From Mantis religiosa (lineage: Eukaryota; Arthropoda; Insecta; Mantodea; Mantidae): 64,000 bases of DNA. This document shows, one piece after another, positions 25,541 to 35,777 of the stretch. Under the pieces are notes generated by a model. That model was not told where the DNA came from. It ran no database searches and saw nothing but the letters and a program-made list of their open reading frames with translations. The position numbers and the translations under genes are program-made. Where the stretch lies: positions 47,102,129 through 47,166,128 of the forward strand of contig CM060951.1 of assembly GCA_030765055.1 (NCBI GenBank), in the 5' to 3' direction. Each line of letters opens with the position of its first letter. Within the stretch, counting starts at the first letter, position 1.

Positions 25541-27206
25541 TTGACTGTTGACTCTTCAACTCAATTCGCGTCTGGCTGGCAACGAGAACGGACCTAGGTA
25601 GCGTTCCGTCTCTTAAACTTCTTCAGAAATCTATAATATATAAATATATTTGTTTCATAAGTGAATTAGTATTATATATGTGATCGGCATATTGTGAAAA
25701 TTTAATATCAAGTTTTGAATCAATAAAACTGATGTCGTTTCTTACAATACCTACGCAAACCCTGATGGTTAACTCTCATAGCTCCATCGAGCAAGCCTGG
25801 GATTGATGCAGATGCTGGCGACATCTTCGAGATATTTAATACCCACTGAGGGCATTTTATTTCCCGCATCATGTTTCGGACTAGGTGTTGGCATTTGGTG
25901 TTCTCGGCAGCATGGTGGAATTTATACTCAGGAAAGATTTCTCCCTGGTACTTGGTGCTAGTGCTGCAGCCCATTTCCCAATTCCAAAGGGATTTCTAAC
26001 TTGCAGGTGATTAAATTAGGGCTAGGCGAGGTCCTTTTGGAATCATTTGACGCCGTATTCGCTACAGTACTTTGTTTTCCGGATCTGGTTGACCTTCAGG
26101 TCTCTTCTTCATCCCTTCCTACCATGGGCAACATTACAAACACAAAAGGACCACTATGATCTACGTATGGTACTGAGCTACAGTTACTGGGGGCTATTCG
26201 GCCGAATACTCTCTAATTACTTCGTCTTTTCCATCTTTCAATTGTTCGTTCACTTGGCTCACAATTAAATATGTACTTTATTTATAATGAAATGCATAAG
26301 ACATAAAATAAAATAGGATATGTTTCACTATCTGAAAATGAAACGTTCTGTAAGATATCAATATCCATAACACATGAAGGGCAATGCTTGTCTGAAAGTA
26401 CTTCACAATATTGATGGCTATTCAGAACAGCTTCAATAGAAAGAATAAACTAGTAGAATAGATCTAAACCGAAGAATCAGTGTGAAGACGATACGTAGCT
26501 GCTGCACTGATGAAAATATTAATAACAGAACATGAAATCTCACTGTGTGTACGAGGAACATAAAAAATAATTTAATTTGCAAAATGTAACGGCATGGAGG
26601 CTCTTTTCATTTCCTTTACGCGTTTCTGTTAAAGTAACACATGCAGCTTTGAATTTGAATATTTTAATTTTCTTGATATTCCCTCTTTTCTGCTAGCATC
26701 AGCCTTTCCATTGCCGCTTCTCACTTTTCCAATATCGTTGCCAGATCAAACAGCATGCTGGCAGAACACACTATTATCTAATGAATCTTTTAGATTTTCA
26801 TGTAATACTTCGCTGTGTTTGGAAGATATTTCCGTAACATTTTCGGGACTGAAAAGCTCTTGTGAATATTACCTTATTGTGAGAGTGTTTCGAATGTTAC
26901 ACGTTGCAAGAAAATTCAGTACTATGTTTCATGTTTACTGGCGTTGTACACTTTGTAACTGATTTTATTTAAAGAAGTCTGGCAAACGAGTGTGGAGTTT
27001 GATGTTTAAAAGCAGAAGAGCCTACCATCTTTTACATAAAACCGTTTCACTAAAAATTAATTCGCATAGTCAGCAATCGCACGGACGTTCATCTATGTGA
27101 ATATAGGTGGAATAGCAGTTTTATTTAATATTTATTTATTGGAAATACCAAATCAATTTGTGTTCCACGATCTATCGTTTGTAGTATTGTTTCATTACAC
27201 ATTTTG
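25541..27206. other. Sequence without recognised features
   Basis: GACTGTT is tandemly duplicated at about 25537-25552. An AT tract lies near 25632-25655. An 84-codon minus-strand frame at 25720-25974 is GC-richer than its surroundings but unrecognised. Confidence 0.4.
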
Positions 27207-27256
27207 TGCCTGCGGTGCCGTATGAAGTAAAAGCGGGCGATAAACACTACACATTC
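27207..27256 (+). mobile_element. SINE-B 3'-end fragment
   Basis: TGCCGTATGAAGTAAAAGCG and the following GGGCGATAAACACTACACA correspond to the last 50 bp of the complete SINE-B at 32861-33115. The tRNA head and body are missing, so this is a 5'-truncated copy. Confidence 0.8.
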
Positions 27257-27534
27257 CATTTTAATGCTACAATGGGTTACAGGACGTTGAAGTGATAATC
27301 AAAGTGAGTCCTTCTGAGCTATTCTTGAAATTTCACACACTTTCAATGATATAACCAGGGAAAAAAAAACTAAATAACGACACTACTGTAGAAATTACAA
27401 AGATATGGAACAATGTGCAAGAAAACGAAGGTATTGGAAATGAATAACGCCACAAAATGGTTTATTTAGAGTGGATTTTATGTTTGAACATACATTTTTC
27501 AGCAGTAAGCTTTTTGTTTATCTCATTGTTTAGT

Positions 27535-27735
27535 GCCCACCTTGGTAGCGTAGATGGTAGCATGCCTGCCTCACGTTCCAGAGGTTCCGAGTTCGAATCT
27601 CGGTCAGGGTGAGTTACCTGGATAAGTTTTTTTCCGGGATTTTCCCTTATTCTGATAGACGAATTTCAGGTAATTCTAAGCTCCATGGACCCTCGACACT
27701 TTTGAGCATCATTTCACCCGTTTCCACTATATATA
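27535..27735 (+). mobile_element. SINE-A copy, best-preserved plus-strand copy
   Basis: The tRNA-like head has A-box-like TAGCGTAGATGG (27546-27557) and B box GAGTTCGAATC (27589-27599). The body reads GGTCAGGGTGAGTTACCTGG, then TTTTTTCCGGGATTTTCCC, then AGACGAATTTCAGGTAATTC, then AGCATCATTTCACCC. An RNA polymerase III internal promoter is expected from the two boxes. The head resembles a tRNA-Val- or tRNA-Ala-like parent, but that is unsure. Confidence 0.88.
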
Positions 27736-28304
27736 TTACTTCACTTTTCGTAATACAGGCTGCCGCGATGTGTTTGCCCGGAGTGCCTTGTTGACTTTAT
27801 GCTTACAGCTGAAAATGTTCTGTTTGAATCATTGAATCGATATCGCTGATCTTTCTCATCTAACGAAATGCCTAAATCTCAAATAGTTCATCGAGTAACA
27901 GTTCCATCTGTGTCTATGAAATGTTGTTTGAATTCCTGAGCTAGAACAGTAAGTCTAGCACTGGACACCTTTGGCATGGTAAAATCTAGTAATATACTCG
28001 TTTAGTAATGTAACAAAGGACAAACACCAATTCACTCGCTAACTCAATGTGACTGTTGCACAACTCATTCACTTGCTGTCCACACTCTGGAATGTTATTA
28101 TCTAAAGTAATGATGCCGCTTGAATGTAAGGAAAACACATTCTGGAGAGTATTAAAAGGCAAAGGATGATTTCGCCAAGTGCGAAATTCCTCGTAGTGTT
28201 ACGTACGCTGTGCAGATGTTTCAAACGTAGGTTGGTCAAACTGTAGCATACTATGTTCCCAACTCTTCTGACCCCTCCAAACCGAGCCATGCTACACCAG
28301 CGAC
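27736..28304. other. Sequence without recognised features
   Basis: No recognised feature. The last part (about 28240-28304) may be the decayed upstream continuation of the Jockey-type LINE. Confidence 0.35.
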
Positions 28305-29323
28305 CTCCCACAACAATTGCATTCATTCGTACACTCCACAACTCACCAGCTCCTTCGTCTAGTGGATGAAGCGGTTAAAGGCTTTGGTACTACGTTGCAG
28401 CCCTCTTTCTTGACATTTCCCGAGCCTTCGACTCTGTCTGGCATGAAGGCCTCCTACATCGCCTCATTCACTACAATATCCCATCCTACCTTATACACAT
28501 AATACATCATTAACAAAACCGATCCTTTTTTTGTCATGAAGGAGGACATCCTGTCCCAGCCCTATGCCATAAATGGAGTACCACAAGGTAGTGTCCTTGG
28601 GCCCCTGCTTTTCCTAGCGCATATAAATACCCTTCCAACCCTAAGAGGCTGCAACCTGTACCTATTTTCCGATAATACTGCCATAGCAACTGCGTCAAAA
28701 CGGCATGATATTGAAGTGCAAAAAGCACAGATATTTGCAAATATGTTGCATGCCTGGTTTGCGACCTAACGGTTGAAGTTGAATGCCGCAAAATCCCAAG
28801 CAATCACTTTCAGCCGAAGAGAACTGCATGACGTACCCAACCTAAGTATAGGCGGTACAGTAATTCCATGGACAACACAGGCAACATACAAGGGAAGGAC
28901 CACTTAACAGCAGTGGCTAACAAAGTTAGCAAAAGGATGGCCATGTTGTATCCGCTATATAACGGAAAGTCACCAATGGCTCTCCGCAATAAGCTCCTGC
29001 TCTATAAGCAGGTATTAAGGCCGGCAATGACCTACGCCTACCAAGTCTGGGGAGCAGCAACCAAAACCCACCTCTCCAAACTCCAAGTCCTTCAAAACCA
29101 CTACCTTCGGACTGCAGTTGCAGCAGAATGGTATATTCCAAACCACAATATCCATCTAGACCTATCCTTTCCAAAAATTTTTGACTACATCCTACAGTTG
29201 TCCCAGTCTTTCTACTCAAAATTACCAAACAGTTTCAACAGCCTCATCCGAGGAATTGGGGAATACGACCTGGACCGAGGAGAGACATATAAGAGGACAA
29301 GACTTGTTCTAGGACCTCCTTAA
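28305..29323 (+). pseudogene. Jockey-type reverse transcriptase, decayed
   Basis: In order and across frames: HSTTHQLLRLVDEAVKGF; LFLDISRAFDSVWHEGLL (palm with first catalytic Asp); INGVPQGSVLGPLLFLAHIN; LYLFSDNTAI (28665-28676 is F-S-D-N instead of [YF]ADD, so the last catalytic Asp is Asn); then VSKRMAMLYPLYNGKSPMAL; RPAMTYAYQVWGAA; and LQVLQNHYLRTAVAAEWYIP. The ORF ends at 29321. Several frameshifts, a stop after LHAWFAT and loss of the catalytic Asp show it is inactive. Jockey assignment comes from the 'L..LQ.LQN..LR' tail and the GVPQGSVLGP motif. Confidence 0.85.
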
Positions 29324-29480
29324 GTAACCAAAGTACATCTACAGTATCTGTACCATCTTCTACACCTAAATTAAGCCAACACCATTATCCCACCATGCGT
29401 ACTTAATAACACCTCACGATGCCAGTAAGGGACCTAGTCCCGGTATGGTAAGGGTCGAAGGACCCTCCTTTCCCTTGCAG
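28305..29480 (+). mobile_element. Jockey-type LINE fragment
   Basis: Contains the middle and end of a Jockey-type ORF2 followed by about 150 bp of 3' UTR, including GGTCGAAGGACCCTCC near 29452-29467. No poly(A) tail or target duplication is visible, so the boundaries are approximate and the copy is older than the one at 53.9 kb. Confidence 0.75.
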
Positions 29481-30756
29481 ACAAACAGACGTAAGTAAAC
29501 AACTCCCATGTTTTACGTTCTTTGTGATACGCCTCAACGCTTTGCCAGTTCATTTATAGTCTTCACTACACCAAAACCATTGATCATTTGGGACAACTCT
29601 TTGTGAAGTACCGACCAGAAAACTGATGTTCCAGTGGGTCCTGAATCTTTCAAGGACCATTCCCTCGTTGTATTTCAATTTTCTTCAGTATTTCAAGTCA
29701 GTGAGCGTGAGGGGTGGGGAGGGGAGGGAAGAAATGTTGTCGTTAATTTAATTCCAGAAGTTTCAATCTCCCTGCTGTGCCGCGGGAAGAAAGGAGGAGA
29801 GTGAAAAAAAGTAAACTAAAATAAAAAGGAATCTTAAGTTACATTCTGTGATGGAATTCACAGAGAGAGAGAGGGAAGGGGTGGACTAGGCACTCTAATA
29901 AATACTGTAATCCACAAGAATGGCTCGACAGAGCCGGAATGTATATTAAGAACTGTATTCTCCTGCGATAGCAACGAAAAGAAGGGCAAAAAGAGAAACG
30001 AATAAGATCCAAAGAAAACTTTCTTTTTAAAACTTTCTGTTAAACGTGAGTTGTTATACTAAATCGCAGGTATTTTTCTTGGATTTCCCCGTGCTTGCAA
30101 AAAGGAGCATGCTAAAGAAACTTCACAGGTTGGTTTTTTAACTTTGTAACTTTATCTGCTGGAGTACAGGTTATGAAAACAGAAAGGATAAGTTGAGGAG
30201 AATTCTCCTGTGAGACGGGGGCAATTTCCCGGGGCAGGAGAGGAGGTACTAATAAGCGTGGAAGACGCTTCAGCTAATCAGACGTGAGGCTACATGGATC
30301 AACATGCCACAACTCATTCTAAGTTGCTTAGAAACCAACGTTAACCATACTCGACCGCATCTGGGGACCTGCAGCACAGCTCTTAACTTTCCTCTTCTTG
30401 AAATACCAGATCATCAACAATTTGTGGCACATTCCCTCTAACTTCATTTGAGCTTCTCAGTAAAGCAAAACACCATGCAACCCAGGTGTAGATATGCATA
30501 TGTGGTGGAGCAGTAGAACCACAAAACGAAATATATGGCTAAAGTGTTACAACCTACACATTTACAAAGATTCGCTTTCATTATTTTTACTTCTCCGAAA
30601 TGAATGTAAGAAATGTAATATCTATTTATATCCGCAGCGAAGAATAAAATGTGCATGTTTCATTTTCTCTAAATATCTGTGACGCCCTATTCTCTCTTGA
30701 TTTATACGTAGTTTAAACGTCATAAATATGTACACATATACATGTGTATTTAAAAT
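29481..30756. other. Sequence without recognised features
   Basis: GA-rich patches at about 29700-29730 and 29860-29885. AAGCGTGGAAGACGCTT (about 30255-30271) is a perfect 6-bp hairpin. No gene recognised. Confidence 0.4.
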
Positions 30757-31247
30757 GTGTATGTATGTATGTATGTATGTATGTATGTATGTATGTATGT
30801 ATGTATGTATGTATGTATGTATGTATGTATGTATGTATGTATGTATGTATGTATGTATGTATGTATGTATGTATGTATGTATGTATGTATGTATGTATGT
30901 ATGTATGTATGTATGTATGTATGTATGTATGTATGTATGTATGTATGTATGTATGTATGTATGTATGTATGTATGTATGTATGTATGTATGTATGTATGT
31001 ATGTATGTATGTATGTATGTATGTATGTATGTATGTATGTATGTATGTATGTATGTATGTATGTATGTATGTATGTATGTATGTATGTATGTATGTATGT
31101 ATGTATTTATGTATGTATTTATGTATGTATGTATGTATGTATGTATGTATGTATTTATGTATGTATGTATGTATGTATGTATGTATGTATGTATGTATGT
31201 ATGTATGTATGTATGTATGTATGTATGTATGTATGTATGTATGTATG
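30757..31247. repeat. (GTAT)n tetranucleotide array
   Basis: About 490 bp of ATGT repeats, with only three TTAT variant units (near 31105, 31118 and 31153) clustered in the last third. The long MYVC, YIHT and related frames on both strands are artefacts. Confidence 0.98.
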
Positions 31248-31293
31248 CATTTTGACACAAGGCAACTTAAAATCCTAAATTCCGCTCCAATTG

Positions 31294-31325
<32 letters not shown>

Positions 31326-31344
31326 ACTGTTCATGGTTTAGGTG

Positions 31345-32040
31345 AGTTCTACTATCCCGGCCTCATACTTCTTCCCATCGTTTTAGTGGTGATCCTGTTC
31401 TTCTATAACCCAAAGCTTTCTATTTGTAAGACCGTAATGGAATGCGAGAGTTATCCATTCTTTGTGAATGGCTTTTCCATTTTTCTCTATTTGTTTGTAT
31501 TTTTTCTTCCAATAAGAATATATCTAACTCTTTCCTTATGTCTTCGTTTCTAATACGATCTTGTCTGGTGCATCCTTTTACTGCTCGGAGATACTTCATT
31601 TCTGACGCTTGTATTTGGCTCCAAGCTTTCTTTTTAAGTGTTCATGTCTCCATACCATACTGGAAAAGCCATTATCTTATAAAATTTTAGGTTTGTAGAC
31701 TATCGGGTTTTTATTTTCAAAGTACGGACTATTACTCCACAAATTTATTGAAACTTGCTTAATTTACTACCTATGTCTTTATTTCTCGTTTTATAGGTTA
31801 CATTACAGCCCAAGTAATTAAACGTCCCCCCCCCTGTTCTAACACTATTATTTAACACTATCTCAGATCTTCTTATTTTTTTTAACGAAACCCCACTATC
31901 AACTAAAGTGTATTTCCCTAGCTTTTCTGTATCTTTTAATTTCCTTTTAGTTTCTGTAAGTATCGTTATATTTACCTTCTGTTTCTATTTATTTTACTAA
32001 TTCTTCTTCCTTTCATATTCCATGTTCCTATTTTTAATGA
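31345..32040 (-). pseudogene. LINE ORF2 with N-terminal endonuclease fused to C-terminal region
   Basis: Minus-strand reading starts with LKIGTWNMKGRR, the first motif of an AP-type endonuclease. It continues LTETKRKLKDTEKLGKYTL and VDSGVSLKKIRRSEIVLNNS, the endonuclease ETK region. At a G-run (plus-strand C-run, about 31826-31835) it jumps to YLGCNVTYKTRNKDIGSKL, which belongs after the RT active site. It ends EMKYLRAVKGCTRQDRIRNE, then DIRKELDIFLLEEKIQ. The catalytic RT block is therefore absent. Several frameshifts are present. Either reverse transcription switched templates or a later deletion removed about 2 kb. Confidence 0.75.
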
Positions 32041-32249
32041 TTCCACAATTTCCAATCGTGTGACCTTTTTCTTTTGCTGTGGTCGAAATACAATATTATC
32101 AATTCGGCTATAATTTTGAGGCTTTTCAGTATGTAAGATTTCACTCTTGCCGCGGTACGAACGCTGCGCATAGCTAGTTCAGTGGTGGCGCTGTCACTTC
32201 TCTGCTCCTGAACTCGCAGATGCTTTTCGGGCATTTACTCTAGACGTGT

Positions 32250-32410
32250 TGTCTTCAGCACGACTTTCGAGTCACATCTACCCGATGTTCCAGTTTTGGT
32301 CCAGCCCGAATATTTCAATTCCCCGGTACCACCTATATCTAGGAGGCATTCCCCGATCCGCCACCTGGGGCGGCGCCCGATGGCGGACTAGCACGAAACC
32401 TCCACGCTGC
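32250..32410 (-). promoter_or_regulatory. GC-rich 5' leader of the LINE
   Basis: On the minus strand: GGCGCCGCCCCAGGTGGCGG, then TCGGGGAATGCCTCCTAGAT, then GTCGTGCTGAAGACAACACG. It lies directly upstream of the GTWNM endonuclease start. LINE 5' leaders usually hold the internal promoter, so that role is inferred. It is much GC-richer than its surroundings. Confidence 0.55.
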
Positions 32411-32438
32411 ATTTTACAAAATTAATTATTAATTGCAT

Positions 32439-32847
32439 GTAATATCTACAGAATCTCGTTCAGATCATACATATCATTCAAGGATAATTGTAGAAGCTCG
32501 AACATGCCTAACAAAAATAATTGCTGAAGTTTTCACCACCTCATAAGCTAACAAAGAAACAGCTTTTTTATTTACTGATATTCAGTGATCTCTGCAACTC
32601 GATTATGGAGTAATAACACTGTCATATTATTATATATAAATATAAATTTAATTTCTTGTGTGTTCTTACTTTACTCATAATGAATAAGCTTTTATATTTA
32701 AACTTATTTCTTTCCGATGTGCTTTTATCTACAAATAGCGATGATGTAGTGCAATACGACAATAGTTATCGTCAAATACACCTGACTGTTTTTGGACGTT
32801 AGAAAAGTTGTTCAGTAATTCAAACGAGCATTTATCGGGGGCATTTT
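32439..32847. other. AT-rich sequence without recognised features
   Basis: Nothing recognised between the LINE and SINE-B. Confidence 0.45.
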
Positions 32848-33128
32848 ACATATGTGTTTTGGCCGCGCCGTGGCTCAGTGGTTAGACCGCTTGGCTCTCA
32901 CCAAGGCGGCCCGGGTTCGATCCCAGGCGACCGCAAAGTGAGATTCGTGGTGGACAACACGGCGCTGGGACGGGTTTTCTCCGGGTCCTCCGGTTTCCCC
33001 CGCCATCTCACTCCACCGGTGCTCCATCTTCATCTCATGTATCATCAGTGTTACTGCCTGTGGTGCCGTATGTAGTAAAAGCGGGCGTTAAAACACTACA
33101 CACACACATATACACACATATGTGTTTT
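32848..33128 (+). mobile_element. SINE-B, complete copy with perfect 13-bp TSD
   Basis: ACATATGTGTTTT flanks the element at 32848-32860 and 33116-33128. The head has A box TGGCTCAGTGG (32871-32881), the stretch CTTGGCTCTCACCAAG and B box GGTTCGATCCC (32914-32924). The tract GGCTCTCACC and then GGCGGCCCGGGTTCGAT resembles tRNA-Glu with anticodon CTC, one base short in the anticodon arm. The body has GGGTTTTCTCCGGGTCCTCC and the tail AGTAAAAGCGGGCG followed by CA repeats. Perfect TSD and boxes indicate a young copy. Confidence 0.93.
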
Positions 33129-33876
33129 AACGGGGTTTTGAACACTTATAACGTGTGAGTGATTGTTCAAAACCTGCTATAGCAAAGATGAGTGTATCTA
33201 ATTGCATACAGCTTAATAATAGCAAATAGCTTACGTAAGCGCGGATTGTAAGTTAGAGGACTTCCATATTAGGACATTTCTACACGCCACTAGACATATT
33301 TCAACTAGTTTTGGAAGTTTATGAAGTAGTTATACACTCAGACTGTTTAATAGTTGTTTTACAACAATGAGTATGTATAGTATGAACTGCGTGCACCTTA
33401 ACTTAGGATGGAGTGTTTAACTAGCAAATCATTGTATGTCAGAACTGGAACGGAATTTTATGTGTGTTTCCTTATAGCAACCTGGCAGTGTGTGCTTTAA
33501 ATACTCAGGAGTATTTTTTAGAGTTGTAAAGTTGGTAATATTGTGAGGCTGTGCATGCCAAAACTCTTAATTTATAACTATATCTCATAGCCAATGCTCT
33601 ATGTAAGGTGCTGGAGTATATTTATAACTATTTTAGAGCTCGATTAGAAAAGCTCCCCGCCGGTATTAAAACAATTGCTTAAGTGCTCTGCTATTTAGAA
33701 CGCTTGTGAGCGATTCTGCACAACAGAAAACGAACAATTACTCAACAATAATCAATAACAATATTGTGTGCTCCAGTGAACGAAAGTCTGGCGATATTTG
33801 CACATATCTTCACTTGCTACAGAAAGCAAGGTGAATCTCCCAATTTAGTAGTAATATAGAAGTACTTCGATACGTA
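33129..33876. other. AT-rich sequence without recognised features
   Basis: No recognised gene or repeat. Confidence 0.45.
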
Positions 33877-34055
33877 CCGCCTCGGTTACGTAGATGGTGG
33901 CGTGTCTGCTTCCAACTTAAGAGGTCCCGAGTTCGAATTACGGTTATGAGTTAGCTGGATGAGGTTTTACCGGGGTTTTCCCTTATCCTGAAAGATGAAT
34001 GTCGGGTAACTATAAGTTCTAAGGACCCCGGGCTCGTTTGAGCATCATTCGCTGC
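33877..34055 (+). mobile_element. SINE-A copy
   Basis: Head CCGCCTCGGTTACGTAGATG, B-box region GAGTTCGAATTACGG, then GGTTTTACCGGGGTTTTCCC, CTTATCCTGAAAGATGAATG and GAGCATCATTC. There is a small deletion just after the B box relative to the 27.5-kb copy. Confidence 0.85.
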
Positions 34056-34872
34056 ATGTTATTACTTTATAGCATCCTAAGTCTTTTAATTAAGTCCTGA
34101 AGTGTTCTGTGTAAGATTTTTAAACATCAACAAAGAACCACAAGGTCATTGCGCAAGTGCTAATAGCTGTAGGGATAAACCGTCAAACCAGACAATACCA
34201 GGTAATAAAGACTAATTATTTGTAAAAATGTTTATAGATTACGAATTGAAACACATTTTGAAAAAGCTATTTCACCAATGTCAAATTTTGTCTTATGTCT
34301 TTTCCGCAGAAAACAGTATCGAGTAAGCTATTATATTTCAATTAGTGTTTGTATGAGTATATAAACGAGATGATAGAGTATTATATTATGAAATTCAGGC
34401 CGAATTAGGTTATGACGCCTAGGTTAGTGTGTGCATAGAATGGGATGACAGCCCTGTGTTATCAAGAGGCAACTCCCACCCCTGCCATCAATAGTCAGAT
34501 ATTTGTAACACCATTATCTCACCTCTTTCTTCATTTGTAAAACTGGCGCAGGTATAAGGCAAGCCGATATGTTTACAATTTTAAAACTTCTGGGATTTTA
34601 TTAGAAAGCTAAGGAACACATGACAGAATTGTAAAATCTGGTTATCCAATAACTATTGAATGAATAGTAACGAAACATGGGTTAGTTATACTTTATTGGT
34701 TTTTACATTTACTGTTTAACAATAAGCTAATGCTTGCTAAACTCCAGTTTAATGCCTTTGCTTAATTCAAAAACGTAACTCATATTCAATGCACTTTCGT
34801 CATGTGGTATTTGTGGTTGTTAGGCAGTGTTATTTTTTAGTGTCGTATCGACAATTTTAATTATTTTTATAT
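34056..34872. other. AT-rich sequence without recognised features
   Basis: No recognised gene or repeat. Confidence 0.4.
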
Positions 34873-34874
34873 TA

Positions 34875-35775
34875 CGAGGGCTGTTCAATAAAGAATCATC
34901 ATACTTTTTTTACGGACACAATTTTGGGCACTAAAATTCAATCTTATTATAGTCTGTTAGCTTAATGTGAAACAAACACGCCGTAGTAGTTTCACTGTTG
35001 CCTATGAGAACCAGGCAAGTTCAGACATGTTGAGTATCGCCTACCGCTGCAATGGAGGTAACATGCAGTTAAAGTTGATGTTATAGAAGGATCCGGAGTT
35101 TCTATCAAATGTAATCACTGCTGATGAAACATGGCTACATCATTTTGATCCTGAGAGCAAACAGCAAAGCTCAGTGTGGAAATCTCCTTCATCACCAACC
35201 CACCAAAAAGCAAAAGTTGTTTCTTCTGCTGGGAAAGATATGGTCATCTCATTCTTTGATATTTATGGAATGGTTTATCAGCATGTTGTACCTGCATACA
35301 CATCAGTAACTGGGCAATACTACAGGGATGTCCTGAAAACATTGCAAGTCCATATCAGGCGCAAAAGACCACATTTCCATGAAGCAGACTGGATGCTGCA
35401 CCGCGATAATGCGCGGCCGCATATTGCCAATGTTGTTGCTGAATATCTTGCAAAAATCAACGTGAAGTGCATCCCTCACCCTCCCTATAGTCCGGAATTA
35501 GCCCCATGTGACCTTTTTCTATTCCCTAACTTGAAGAAATGCCTTCGTGGGAGACATTTTCCATCATCAGAAGCAGTGGTGAAGGCTGAGTAGGCGACTT
35601 TGAAGAATCTCTCAAATAATGGTTTCCAGCATGTCTTTGAAGACTGGCAGAAACGCTGGGACAAGTGCATCGCGTTCAGGAGAGACTATTTTGTGAGGGA
35701 CCATAAAAATTATGATGATGAATAAAGGTACGTTGTCCAAAAAAAATGTGGTCATTCTTTATTGAGCAGCCTTCG
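34875..35775 (+). mobile_element. mariner element, internally deleted, TA-flanked
   Basis: Left end CGAGGGCTGTTCAATAAAGA (from 34875) matches the reverse complement of the right end, CGAAGGCTGCTCAATAAAGA (to 35775), giving imperfect inverted repeats of about 28 bp. TA lies immediately outside both ends (34873-34874 and 35776-35777), as expected for mariner. The length of 901 bp compares with about 1.3 kb for a full element; the N-terminal coding part is missing. Confidence 0.92.
35060..35725 (+). pseudogene. mariner DD34D transposase, N-terminally deleted
   Basis: One frame encodes LMLxKDPEFLSNVITADETW, with the first catalytic Asp in TADETW. It continues to WMLHRDNARPH, with the second Asp codon at 35405, and YSPELAPCDLFLFPNLKK, with the third Asp codon at 35510. 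The second and third Asp codons are 35 apart, giving exactly 34 intervening residues, the mariner DD34D signature. The C-terminus ends FVRDHKNYDDE at 35722. In-frame stops at 35084 and 35591, plus loss of the DNA-binding helix-turn-helix region, make it inactive. The catalytic triad itself is conserved. Confidence 0.92.
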
Positions 35776-35777
35776 TA

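Larger units (their letters stand above)
31297..32430 (-). mobile_element. LINE copy with 5' leader and endonuclease start but deleted RT
   Basis: The minus strand runs from a GC-rich leader (about 32410) through an endonuclease start, across a deletion junction, to the ORF2 C-terminus and a 3' tail of ATG units (plus-strand CAT repeats, 31293-31325). AATTGCAT at 31289-31296 and 32431-32438 is a possible 8-bp TSD. Total about 1.1 kb, where a complete element of this type is about 3 kb. Same lineage as the copies at 11.5 and 15.6 kb. Confidence 0.75.

Noticed and set aside
27609..27794. 61-codon frame beginning MSYLDKFFSGIFPYSDRR
   Set aside because: It is the SINE-A body read as protein; the same peptide appears in other SINE-A copies in either orientation.
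30622..31553. MYVC and YIHT repeat 'proteins' up to 269 codons
   Set aside because: Artefacts of the (GTAT)n array; present in several frames and on both strands.
32861..32935. Functional tRNA-Glu gene
   Set aside because: The acceptor ends do not pair, the anticodon arm is one base short, and the copy is embedded in a SINE with a TSD.
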